Positions 1-11,486 of a stretch of 64,000 nucleotides of DNA are shown piece after piece. The translations under genes were made by a program, and so were the position numbers. Every line of letters starts with the position of its first letter. Positions within the stretch are counted from its first letter, which is position 1. The notes below the pieces were generated by a model, which searched no databases, had not been told where the DNA came from, and was given only the letters and a program-made list of their open reading frames with translations. The stretch is from Actinomucor elegans (lineage: Eukaryota > Mucoromycota > Mucoromycetes > Mucorales > Mucoraceae), in NCBI GenBank assembly GCA_026027325.1, contig JAMSLZ010000008.1, positions 124,001-188,000 on the forward strand. The letters run 5' to 3'.

Positions 1-3000
1 ATTCATTCAACATATAGTCTGGTTCAGGCGTGCCAATCATGCCTCTTAAGCCATCCTCGTAGATCTTGTCAAAGATGGTATTACCACTGTTCATAATATA
101 ATCTTCTATCTTGTTATCAATGCTATCACCCGTCTTCTTGACACCGCTATTTTTTTCTTCGAGCTTGCGGATCCTACGCTCGTTCTCTACAGTGGTTGCA
201 ATGGCTGCTCGCTTCATTACAATCAGAGTTCTACGCAAGTCCTGCACAGTCTTTTCAAGATTTTGCATCGTCATTTGACGGTTGCATTCACTCATACGTG
301 CGTTGGAGATATCATCCACGAGAGCTTCTGTAATACTACGGCATTCGTCGGCCTCTAACGTCTTGAGTAACTTGATAGTGATATCATAAACAAGCTCAGG
401 AGCAGCATTGGAGGGGACACTGAATTGCTCTTCAAAGGCATCCATATCGGTCCATTCATCACTTGGAGCAGGGTCGCTTACAATCTCATCAGCGAACGTC
501 ACCTTTCTCTTTTCTTGAGGTTGCTGCTTATCTGGAGACTGCGCTGTCACTTCATCTGCTTCTCCAGCTGCTTCAGATTGCAAGGCTCTAATACGAGCAG
601 ACAAGTAGGATATTTCAGCCTCAATCAAGTCGATACGCTCGTCAGCAAGGTCAATAGCAAGCATATCCATAGGCTCGCCCGTCATTTCAGATGTTTCCTT
701 CTCTGCCATAAAGATGCTCTTTCTTTCTTCCAGAAGCTCAATCTTTTCTGACGCAAGTCTTTCTCTTCTGAATAGAATCTGTTCCATTTCAACGATCGCT
801 TGCTTTCCTTGGATGTATTGATAGAGCATCTTGTCGAGCAATTGCTTCTTACGAGCAACTCGAATATGAACAGGGATTGGGTTCTTTCTCTTACGGGTCT
901 GTTGATAACCAGGCAAGTTTCGGATACCACCACGACGCACTACAGCAGCAAAGCTACCGCCCATGATGTGCGAGACCTTGCCCAAGAGCTGATCATCAAG
1001 TACACCTCCTTCACGTACGGCTTTCTTGAGCATATCAGTCAACTGCTTAAGCTGACTGTTGTTGATCAGGATCTCCTTATCGCGTCGCTTCAAGGTTAGT
1101 TTTTGAGCCTCATGCTCTCTCTCCAGTCTTGATCTAGCATGACTCACTTCTGTGTGCTGTCTCTGCAGCTTGGAAATCTTGCGTTCTTGCAGGGCCATTT
1201 GCTCGCGAACACGCTCTGTTTCTTGCTTCATACGTTTGATCATACGCTTCTTTTCTACCTTGAGTGTTTCGACATTCACTCGCAAAGATCTCAAAAGAGA
1301 CTCGTGCTGATTGCGAGTGGACTGCAAGTTCATGACAGTACGCGAGTAGTTGCGCTTCAATTCATGGATCTCCATCACCAAGGACTTCATTTTGTTTTCA
1401 TAGACATGACGAGTTTCAATCAACTGTTGCTTTTCTTTCATCTGCATGGCAATATCAGCACGATTAGGGGAAGAAGCAAAGCTGGACTTGGTTCTGGCCA
1501 ACGCCTGATCACGATCTTTTTGCAATTCAGCAAGCTGGGAGTGCAATTCAGAGACCTTGTCATCAAACTTGCGGCGCATAAATGCATACTTGGTTTCAGA
1601 CTTTTCAAGATGAGATACGAGCTCTTCCTTAACGCGGATATCCGACTGAATTTGATGGAGCATACGCACCAACTGAGGGTTCTGCTTTTCAGTGGTCGAA
1701 GCAACGCTACCGGCAGTATGGCTCTTCATGTACGAGTTCAAAGAAGAGGAGGATGCAGAAGAATCATCATCATCAAATGACGAGCGATGCACCTTGGCTG
1801 CTGTAGTAGTAGACTTGTGATCCCAAGAAGGTACAGACAATGCTTCAATTTCCATCATTAGGTCCAAGTCGTTTTGATCGCGCTGGCCATCGTCGATAGG
1901 AGAAGAAGTAGATGTGTAATTGCCTTCATCAGACTCTGACCTTTCGATTTGGCTTGTCTTTTCATACAGTTCCTTTTCAGCCTTTTCAAACGCTTCCAGT
2001 TCGTCTTCCCAGGATTGAGCGGCCTCTTCCATAGGCTTAATAAGGTCAAGCACCTCCATACCCTTTTGGATCTCAGCCTTTGCTTTGGCAATACTTTGCT
2101 TGATTTCATCTTCATCGATATAATCCTCCTCATTGACATAGCCTTCATCATGGTCTTGGTCGTATTCTTTTTCACGGTAACGTCTTGATGTATTACTGCT
2201 GTTACGCTTCTTGCGTGAAGATGTTCTCAAGCTAGAGCTTTGTGATAAGACAGGAGCGTGTCTGACGGTATGCTTGGTTTTACGAGCAGTGACAGTTGAG
2301 GTCATGGTACTGGAGTTGGCTGATGACAACTTCTTTCTTCCGCCGCGTCTATTAGGGCGACGACGTGAAGAGGTAGACATGCTGTGATCAGGTTTATAAA
2401 ACGAAGCAGTAGTAGTGCCAGAGAACGTCATAGGCGTGCTACCTATTGCATGCATACCAGCCGACTTTGTATTTTCTAGGAAGGTTAGACGATCACGGGT
2501 ATCTGATAATTCATTGGTGAGGTCGGAAATAGTCTTCTGATATTGCGCAACGAGCGGATGCGTCTTGACCGGGCTGGGTGTTACTTTGGTATCACCGTCG
2601 ACAATATAAGCACTGGGGTTACTGGTCATTAATAGTTCTCCATCTGCTTGACTGTCCATAAATTCGCCCAATTCTCGTTCCATTAGCATGGTATCGCGCT
2701 CACTAGTGACTTGAATGAGGCTGGTGGACATGTCTTGAATGCGATCTCGAAGTCGTGTTACTTCGGAACGCAAAGCACGGACTTCGTCATCACGTTGCAC
2801 TTGATAAGGGTGATGATGCGATTTTGGACCTTCTCCAGATGCAGTTTCTGCTCTTAGCGATGCCAGTTCGATTCTGAGGCGAGCCAGTTGAGCTCGTAAT
2901 TGATTGACTTCAATCGAAGAACCAGCAAAGTCCTGGTTGATAGTGACTCTGTTCTTGATGTTTCTAGCGCGATTGGCATATTTGAGTGTATTTAACGTTT

Positions 3001-4294
3001 CCATGAAATTGGAATCTGAAGGTGAGACACAAGCCAGCATCAGTGTTTGACTGTTTCCGCCAAGTGAATCTTGTAGCAAACGCGTCAGTTTACTATCACG
3101 ATAAGGTACATGCGCTGTACGTCGTGCTTCATCACCCAAGGCCGAAATCACATTACCAAGAGCTAATAAGCCCGAGTTAATAGAGATGCCTTCTCTTGCA
3201 CGATCACCTTGAGCGTTAGTGCGTTTCAGCTACAAATCAAGAAAATATCAATTATTTGTACAAATGACGAGAGCAAACAAACAAAGCGAAACTTACTCTT
3301 TCAGAACCAGCCAAGTCAACAAAGTGAAATTTACTCGTGATAGAAGGCTCTTCCGCACTCTTTTGCTGTTTGAGAATGACTGAAAACACTGCATGGGACC
3401 GGGATGAAACTGTATTCATCTCTGTAGAGCCTGTTGTACGGCAAAGTGAGCCCTTTGCCAAGAAAGATAACAGTTCTTCAGGATTGTCGCATTTCTCTTC
3501 TCGGACACCACTCCAATAAATGTTGCCGGCAATATCTTCGCGGATAGTCACTTCTACGGCAGTTGCAGGCGCTTGTCCATTCTTTTTTTTTTGTTGATGC
3601 TGAGGACTTAGCAAATCAATCAATTCTTCATTATATAGCTCAAGAAATGATACAAAGACTTCGTAGTGGAAATCAGCATTGGATTCGGATCGTTCCTCCA
3701 AGTTTCGGAATAAGTCAACTATGCACCGTGGTACAATGCCTGTCAAGTTGTACAGGTTTTAGAAAAATGATTTAGGAACGGGCGAAATATCTAAATACCT
3801 TCGTGTTCGGGATTCACTGTGCTTTCAAGTCCAGTACCCATACTATACGTTTTGCCTGAACCAGTTTGTCTAAGTTTTGATATATAAGTTATAACCACAA
3901 TGCAAGCCATTTTTATGCTTACCCATAAGCAAGAATCGTAGCATTGAATCTATAAGAAAACATTAAATTCTATTCATTTGCTTATCTTTTTTTTTTCTTT
4001 CTTCCTTTACCCTTCAATAAACTTTTCTAATAAAGGCGATGCTGCTTTTTCATAGACCAATCGTTGTTCAGTTTGATTATCGAAGACATAATCATACGTA
4101 AACGATTTATCTGTTCCAACCAGAATTTGTGGTTCATTTGGTATAAAACTAATACATTCCGTACAATTTGAAAGCTCTTCTTTGTGTGTTAAAGGCCTTA
4201 CTCGAAGACCCACTCTAAACATAATAGTCAATAAACCATTTTTTGGGGGGAATCTCTAGAGATGATGGCGATACCTCACAGCTGTCGATGTCAT
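1..4294 (-). CDS. Kinesin-4 family motor (KIF4/KIF21-like), 3' partial
   Basis: Plus-end-directed microtubule motor of the kinesin-4 (chromokinesin/KIF21) type. Six exons join in frame: 4275-4294, 4011-4214, 3923-3949, 3799-3869, 3297-3739 and 1-3229, and the last runs off the window. The start at 4294 gives [15 protein letters not shown], matching the usual kinesin N-terminus; an internal ATG near 4231 lies in the first intron. Visible motor motifs are the P-loop [13 protein letters not shown] (about residues 84-96), switch [12 protein letters not shown] and switch II DLAGSER (about 248-255), followed by the neck-side stretch [12 protein letters not shown]. The remaining roughly 1000 residues are low-complexity/basic segments and long coiled coil. 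A later segment (RVARKKQLL..., then [12 protein letters not shown]) resembles the KIF21/KIF4 stalk by my reading. A KIF21-type WD40 tail would lie outside the window. The 27-nt third exon encodes part of the region just before the P-loop. Kinesin identity is certain; the subfamily is inferred. Confidence 0.93.
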
Positions 4295-5049
4295 TTCAGC
4301 AAATTGTGTTGACCGTGTATATCAAATAACAGCTCTTTTTTTTTTCTTTACTGAAAATTTTTGGGCTGTTCCTATCTAAAGAAGAAAAAATAAAAATATA
4401 TAAAAAAAGAGAGAGCGAGAATAGCGCAAAAGCCAGATGAGAAAAGGGAACAAAGCTTTGTAGCCATTACACGAATGTGTAACATACTAATAACCTTACT
4501 AGAGCTATTCAGTCATTCTTTGTGTTTCCCAAAAAAAAAAAATTAGCATTTCCACCGTATGACCTTTTTGTGAATGACGTGTTCTACCATCAAATAAAAA
4601 GGTTCTTCTTCCTTTCATTCAATCATGGTTGGCATGTTAGCTACATAAGTCGCGTTGCAGATCAATACAATCAAGTTTCAATCTCATCGAACGTACAGCA
4701 ATTTGGTTTATCTGCAGTCTAAAAAGTCTCAGGTTTCGGCAGGAGTCTAGTGATACAAATGCTTTTCTTTTTATCACTAAGCAAACGGCAGTTTTATTGG
4801 ATGACGGAGTTGATCCATGGAGCAACGAAAATTAAGCCCGTGATACCCTCGAGGAAATCATTCAAAATATAAAATCGTATCTGGATCAACTGTAAATAAA
4901 AGTAAAACTTTGAATCTAAAACGAAAAACTATATCAAGAATTATGCTGTTTTTTCATAAAAGGATGATTCACAAAGATATATTGCTTTTATCAAACTCTA
5001 CAAAACAACGACACAATATCCTCTTTTATTCTCTGGAGCAGAATCCTTA

Positions 5050-5080
<31 letters not shown>

Positions 5081-8000
5081 TTCTTTTTTACATAAAGTAC
5101 ATTGTTTGAAAAGGTATTTTATTTTCTATAGTTTATATTAAGAGCATATGGCCGATAGATGTACTTGTAATTGTTCATATGACAATTTTAGATTTTATTG
5201 ATAAAAAAAGAATTCTAATTTCGCAAAATGGGCCTGGACCATTCATCGCCACGAGTGATTTCGACACATGTCGGTCCAATGTCACATCTGATGAGTAACC
5301 ATCATGCTCAGAACACGCGTTTTCACACAACAAACTGTTCATTTGAGGGCAGTTTAATTAACTTGATGGTTACATTGACAGTCAAAAGACATAAGTATGA
5401 ACAATGGCTTATTTTTGTAATCTGAGCATTTAGAAATATCAATATACTCATACCCAAACTTGAATTTGGAAGAAGTAAAAGAAAAAATTCATCCCCAACA
5501 GAGTAACCTTTGAAAATGGATAGTATAAACATCTTTCTGAAATACAGTAGCAGCCATCGGAAGGGTTCCGTTATTTTCATAATCGGAATAGTATAGCTTT
5601 TATTAATTAAATATTTCTCTACCGGCACTAATGTCAGTTCATTTTAAGTATGCGTGTTCCCATTGTCTATTACTATTGATATATACTTGTTGCTCATCAT
5701 CATCATCATCAGTCAGTTCTTTCTATACGGATTTACCTACTGATATTACCAGTCTTCATTTATCAAGTGCTTTACATGTCTCAAATGGCGTTAAAAGGGC
5801 AAGTAGCCAGTTACGCGACCACAAGGAGCGACAAGAGTCATATAATAGATACATAAAGAACCATTCACCTCAATTGTGCTTGCTCTAATCGCTGTAAACT
5901 TGATGACTTGAGCCCCGTTAGTTTGTACGTGACAAAACAATAAAGTATCGACATACTCACGGGACTATGAAAAACATAGTTGGCTTAAGAATTATGCTTC
6001 TAATAAAATGTTTTTAGTACAGTTACAAAGTAGTTCATTATTATGAAAATAAAAAATTGGCATAGTCTTATTTTGAATAACGAATAATCACCTATAACAA
6101 CATTGTGCAGAACAGTATCTATAGATGTAAATGCGCTGACTACTTTCTTCACTGAGTGGGTTCGACTCTATTTTATGCACTATTTAGAAATTCGCTCGCA
6201 GCCCATGTACTTTTACATAATCATTTTTTTCTTGGCTAATAAGCAACCATCATCATCAATAAACAATAGAATTGAAAGTGTTGAATTTGATTATAATTTT
6301 AGTTTCAAGGTTAAGATGGCCATCGCGCTGAAAATGCTATTTATAGTAAGGTTTTTAGCGCATAGTTTCCTATATCAAAGAAAAGTAAAAGGCAGCAAGT
6401 ATATATCAACTGCATAGTCCTGTTTTGTAAGGCTGTTTTATATTTTAAGAAAAAAAAACACTTTGTCTTTCGTGTCATCTGTATAATAGTTTGATCTCAC
6501 GAAATGAAATTTGACGTGTAATTTGACGTGTCGATCATGGTCTGCTTAATAAAAAAAAGTGTAATATAGTTTACATTTCATACGCAACTAAAGTTATTGT
6601 TATAGTTTAAATGTTTTATTAGATCAGTACATTCAAAAATAATCAAAGACACGGGTTGTTAAAGATTCTTTTTTTCCCTTCATTGATATATATAAAGTGC
6701 ACTTTATTTGGTTCTCAAAACTACAAGTAAATTTGATACTAACAAGATCAGCCACGAGAAGGCAAAAGTATATCTGATCTCAAAAGGATAAAGTTACGGC
6801 CACAGGCTCAAATTCCGACTAGCAAACCTGACCAATAGTTAGAGAATCAACTAACAGTTGGCACAGACGCAGTCTTCCTTCAAAACTTGAGGGTCAGACT
6901 GTAACTGATATAGAGAGGGACCAAAGCAAGTGACAGAGGAGGGCCAGAACAAGCAAATCGGGAAAGAGCCATCAAGGGAACCTATAATGAAAAGCAAAAA
7001 GAAATAAAAAGTGAAAAGAACCTCAAAACGAAATGAACCTCAAAACGAAATGAACCACAAAATGAAATAAACCTCAAAATGAAAAACCTCAAAATGAAAC
7101 GAATAAACTTCCTTTTTATAGTATGTTAGCTTACCTTAAATACCTACCTTAAGCACCAGAAGAGCCTATAGTGAAAAAAAAAAAAAAAAAAAAAAATGAA
7201 AAGGAATAAAGAGCGAAAAAAGCCATTTTTTATAACACTGATTTTTAAAACCCTCTTGCTGTCATATGACAAATAGATATACTCACGGCTGATATGAGAT
7301 AATCTGTAAAAAGAGCAAGGTAAACGAAAGTAATAGCAATAAAAAAGAGATATTATGCATTTTTTAGACAGAAATCAATTCGTGTTTCACACGAATGGTT
7401 ACATTTCAAACTAATATATACTGTGAATTTTTTAATTTTATTATTTTACTTTACATTGTTTCAGTGAGAGGGAAGAACCAGCAAGTATTGTATGACGCTA
7501 TAATGAAATTTCTCACTGGTATTGTGGATGCGCTTGATAAGCATGGCCTGGGAGGCCTTTAGCTTGTCATAGATATGTTGAAAACTGTAAAAGTTGGACT
7601 CAGTACTCTTGTTCAATTTTTAATATATGCTTGGCCCTTGAGCCTATGATTTGGATGCGCAAATTAACTTCAGCCGAAAAGCATAGCATTCTGAAATCGG
7701 AATCATTTTTAACATCTCTTCATTCTCCACCGATTCTTATTTAATGTTGCGTCTAAGGATCAGCACTTCAAAGTAAACTATTGCCTCTATTAGTACCTTT
7801 GCTAAGAACCATTGTTTATTTTAAAAAAATAGCAATTATATTATATTCAACGCTAGACTCTAATGATCTATAGACCACCAATCTCAATCTTATGTCGCAG
7901 CTTCCAAGCAGCCAGTATTCAAACTTAAATACTGTTTCTATCTATTAATTACACAGTGTTTTCGTTTATTTGAAGTATGATGTATATTTGTGTGGTTCAG

Positions 8001-8273
8001 AGGTTAACTATACATTATAAACATTTCATATGACTTTAAAGATTAAATTCGATAGCACAAGGCCATTTTTCTTCTTCTTCCTGTACCCCCTTTGATGAAC
8101 GCTCCATCAACTCACGCATTAATCGAATTTGGATAATCAATATTCTTATAGTTAATTAACAAATGGTTTTTATTGGTACATTGTGCGAATAAACACGCTA
8201 TCTCTATCTCTGCCGATACAAATCAAATGTGTATTTAATATCTAGAATTAACTGATAATTGATTAGAAGTAAT
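4295..8273. other. Gene-poor AT-rich intergenic region
   Basis: About 4 kb between the kinesin start and the CotH stop. Short open frames occur on both strands but show no recognisable domain, no signal peptide followed by conserved sequence, and no convincing splice-linked extension. Notable contents are a T-run of about 27 nt near 5056-5082, a short CAT/TCA microsatellite near 5690-5712, a short direct repeat of ATTTGACGTGT near 6508-6531, the minisatellite at 7021-7103 and an A-run near 7168-7195. The kinesin promoter should lie in the first few hundred bases; a T-rich tract near 4337-4350 is the only marked element there. I see no gene in it. Confidence 0.6.
7021..7103. repeat. 17-nt minisatellite, five units
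   Basis: Five head-to-tail imperfect copies of a 17-nt unit, CCTCAAAACGAAATGAA. Units 1 and 2 (7021-7037, 7038-7054) are identical. Units 3-5 differ by a few substitutions and unit 4 is two bases shorter. The flanks at about 6980-7020 and 7140-7220 contain related A-rich, GAAA-containing text, including two copies of a CCTATA(A/G)TGAAAA segment, so the array may sit in a larger degenerate duplication. No coding capacity is apparent. Confidence 0.85.
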
Positions 8274-9848
8274 TTACAAGGTAAAATTCAAATCTTTTGC
8301 CACTACAGCGGATTTCTTTGATATCCACTCAACAAGGCCATATTGAGCTCCCCCGCCATTCGCGTTGGGAGAAGATACACCACGAAAAATGTTATCATAT
8401 GTGTTTTGAAAATTCCAGCCATAATTGATACCAGGCGATTTTTGAATAATCGAGCGATCCCATTCAAGGTCAGGAGCGATAAACTCTCGATAAGCCTTAA
8501 TATGTTTACCAAGCGTTTGATTGTTAAAGAGAATCTTGACTGTGTCTTTGATATAAGACTCGAACCTAGATCTGAGATCTGCATTTTGGAGAAAACCATT
8601 AATGAAGACAGCATCGGGGTATTTAGAAAGGTAGTCTTTGTACGAAAACTCCAAAACATCAACAGCCAGATTAACTCCAAACGTACCATCATAGTCTTGA
8701 CCAAGATAGTACCAAGTGTTATTATGTGCGTAATCTTTGTAAGCTCCATCATTGGTTTGCATCATCCAATAGCCATCCCAGCTGCCAGTAAGATATTCCA
8801 TTACCATAAATCGAAGGAACTGGTCGATATCAAACATGCTTCCAAATCTGTTAACTGCGCTTGTGTCTTTAACATCCAGCTCATGAAAAGCCTTAGCCAG
8901 AGGATAAATTGCTTCTGAACCTTCAGGAGATACATGATTAGGCTTGAATGCTCCATAGTCATAAGGATCTTGAATGTACTGGAAGCCTGCACCAGAAGCA
9001 CCATCGTAGAGAGGACCCATTTGTTCGGGTGGATGTCCGTTATAAAAATTCGAACGGATATAAGAGTAATCTTTGATATCATCCAATAAATTGAAAGTAC
9101 CAAAGCTTTGGCCATTAATATAGTAGCGCACCATGTTGGCTTGGTTAGCATAAGTGCCCATAGCACGAAGACAATCGGCATAAAGCTTTTCTCGCATCTG
9201 AGTTGGGTCTTCTTCCATATGGCGAATTTTAAAATTGTTACGATTGTTAATATAATCTCCAGGGGAAAGAGTCCATCTCCAACTCTGCTTAGCTGGGTTG
9301 TGCTTCTTTCCTGCACCTGAAATGCTCAAAGTAACATTGGTGAAGGATTTCACATAATCCTTTCCAACGAACGTAAGTTGGGTGGTATACTTTTGCTTTG
9401 GTACTTGTTGAATTAGCTGATTCATTTCTTCTGGATCACCATGGACAAATATAGAGGGTATATAATTGGTATCAAACAGATCAGGCTCTTGATCAGCACG
9501 GGTCCACTCTTTACCATTATCCAAAGGTCGAGGAAGTTTGGGAATATTGGCATACGTGATTGGGCGATTGAAAAAATCATTACAAGTTGAACCAGCATCT
9601 ATGGGCAGGTCTCGAGAGAAACCTTCGGCCTTGCTATCAGAAACATACTTGTACGTTTTGGCAGAACCAATGTCAACAGAGCCAGTGTAAAAAGGGATGC
9701 CAGCAGTAGGAGCCGTTAGAGCAGTCAATTTATTGTTGACATTGACTTGTACACTATTGGACCCAGGCGAAAGTACGTTGAATTGAATAATCGCTGCTTG
9801 CACCGATGCCAGCAAAAGACTTGTACAAATAGACAGAGAGAACCTCAT
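8274..9848 (-). CDS. CotH-family secreted protein (spore-coat/invasin-like)
   Basis: Single-exon gene of 524 aa in the CotH family (atypical protein-kinase fold; in Mucorales these are secreted or cell-surface proteins, some acting as host-cell invasins). I chose the start at 9848 over the upstream in-frame ATG at 9932 because it begins directly with a signal peptide (MRFSLSICTSLLLASVQA, cleavage after residue 18) and a TATAAAAG box lies 38-45 nt upstream. The family hallmark is visible at about residues 362-378 as MMQTNDGAYKDYAHNNT, followed by WYYLGQDYDGTFGVN, whose DYDG is a likely metal-binding site by analogy with CotH kinases. The C-terminus ends at KDLNFTL with no Ser/Thr-rich region and no hydrophobic tail, so no GPI anchor is apparent and the protein is predicted to be soluble or loosely wall-bound. 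Several N-x-S/T sites are present. Family assignment is strong; a role in invasion is not shown by the sequence. Confidence 0.9.
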   Translation of the reverse strand: MRFSLSICTSLLLASVQAAIIQFNVLSPGSNSVQVNVNNKLTALTAPTAGIPFYTGSVDIGSAKTYKYVSDSKAEGFSRDLPIDAGSTCNDFFNRPITYANIPKLPRPLDNGKEWTRADQEPDLFDTNYIPSIFVHGDPEEMNQLIQQVPKQKYTTQLTFVGKDYVKSFTNVTLSISGAGKKHNPAKQSWRWTLSPGDYINNRNNFKIRHMEEDPTQMREKLYADCLRAMGTYANQANMVRYYINGQSFGTFNLLDDIKDYSYIRSNFYNGHPPEQMGPLYDGASGAGFQYIQDPYDYGAFKPNHVSPEGSEAIYPLAKAFHELDVKDTSAVNRFGSMFDIDQFLRFMVMEYLTGSWDGYWMMQTNDGAYKDYAHNNTWYYLGQDYDGTFGVNLAVDVLEFSYKDYLSKYPDAVFINGFLQNADLRSRFESYIKDTVKILFNNQTLGKHIKAYREFIAPDLEWDRSIIQKSPGINYGWNFQNTYDNIFRGVSSPNANGGGAQYGLVEWISKKSAVVAKDLNFTL

Positions 9849-11486
9849 TGATGTTATACGGAAAAGAGTAAAGAAAGTATACAGGCTTTTATAATGTATA
9901 ATGGGATGCCTCTCATCCAAAAATAGGGTCAAGGATAGCTTTAAAAGGGAGAAAGAGCGGGATTGAAACCAGATGGTTTCATTGTCATAAAAATGGCAAA
10001 TGGTCCTTGCGCTCGATATTATTTATTAAAAAGAAAAAAATATCATACTTTAAAGGAAACTAAACTTAATGCAGCCTTGCCTTTACAAATTATGTGTTTT
10101 GATACATATATATATACATAGTCTACTTAAGGCGAAACAATCCAATTCAATAGGGCCGTTTAAATCTTGGTTTTCTCTGACGCTTCCATTGTAGTGTACC
10201 CAAATGAGTCGATTGCTTCTCAATTCTTCATGCTAACCAGATTATTTACTGTACCAAGCTTCTTTGAAGGAAGTAACTCCTTCTTGCTCCTTTTTATTAG
10301 GCAACTTGCAATATATAATTAGTAAGGTTAAAGTCAAACAATCAATTCCGCCTATAATCAAGCGTTTAAAGTCCATGATTTCTCGAGCTGCCGTAGATTG
10401 AACGCCCTCAAATCCTGCTTTCAGTACTCCTACTTTCGAATATATACAACATTACAACAGAAACTGCACTGCTTCAGTGCCTGCATGTGCCATTTTTATT
10501 TAATCAGTGATTATCATGTGGTCGAATTTGAATTGTATATATGTACTTTGTAGGAAGAGATTTATCCGAATAAGCATCCTTAGTTCACAAGCATTGTTCG
10601 CAACCAAATGACGTAAGTACTGCCAGTGGCATGGTATTATACCAGTATACTGAGACAAAAATCACTGCTGTTCAAGTCTTTTATGGTTTATTCCATCTAA
10701 AACAAGAATTTTCCATTCTAGACGTAAAAGTACTGCCAGTATACACATTTCATCGAAACATACGTTTATTATCCCAGAAATGCTCATCTTCAATTAATAG
10801 CGCCAATGAAAGAAAAAAAAAGCTGCGCTAATTATACTTGTAATAATCAGTTGATTTAAATAGATATATATAATATATAAACGTTTAAAAAAAAATTCAA
10901 ATATATAGGAAATAAAGTTGAATACTTTTTGAAAACGCCTTTATTACCATCAAAATGTGATCACACTAACATATTCCCTAACGATTAAATTTCTCCCTCC
11001 TAACGTTTTCTTTTTTTTTTTTTTTTCCCTATTTTCTCGATCACTCGACTGAATCTAGTATAATGTCGCATCCGTTGACTCTACCATATTCAAAAAGAAG
11101 CACTGCATGTGTTAAAACTATTAATATACTAAAATATGATGAATACAATACATTTTTAAAAAGTACTATAAATACATGCATTTCGCGTAAACTCCATCTA
11201 AATGATCTATTGATTTCTCGATTAATCTTGGTTTAATGTCTCATCTGATTAGTAGATACATGTCCAGAATGAATTACTGAATCTATTAGAACTATTATTT
11301 AATAGCAATATAATTATTACGTGCTAATCATCTGCAGTAAATAGTTGATATATATATATGTGTGTGTGTGATTGTGTGTAATAGGGTTTAAAGCAGGACT
11401 TCCTTGTAAAACGAGTTCATTGTATAAAGATATTTTCATAATCAAAGAAAGGCAGATCATTTATTTAGCACAATTACAAGACATAC
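9849..11486. other. Intergenic region between CotH-like gene and HIR3
   Basis: About 1.6 kb without a recognisable gene. It holds the CotH promoter (TATA at 9886-9893) and the 3' flank of HIR3. Low-complexity features are a T-run near 11011-11026, TA-rich tracts near 10860-10880 and a TG-rich microsatellite near 11359-11380. A 66-codon open frame at 10631-10831 on the plus strand has no conserved features and was not called. Confidence 0.6.
9886..9893 (-). promoter_or_regulatory. TATA box of the CotH-like gene
   Basis: TATAAAAG on the minus strand, 38-45 nt upstream of the chosen CotH ATG at 9848. Initiation about 30 nt downstream would fall just before this ATG and would exclude the upstream in-frame ATG at 9932 from the mRNA. 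Inferred from sequence only. Confidence 0.5.

Noticed and set aside
1139..1780. 213-codon plus-strand open frame
   Set aside because: Lies entirely opposite the kinesin coiled-coil exon; no recognisable domain and explained by the sense-strand codons.
7021..7103. CRISPR-like direct repeats
   Set aside because: Units are contiguous without spacers; it is a minisatellite in a eukaryotic genome.
8343..8918. 191-codon plus-strand open frame opposite CotH
   Set aside because: Antisense shadow of a well supported CDS with signal peptide and hallmark motif.
9849..9932. N-terminal extension of the CotH-like protein from the upstream in-frame ATG
   Set aside because: The extension lacks signal-peptide character and would place the TATAAAAG box inside the coding region.
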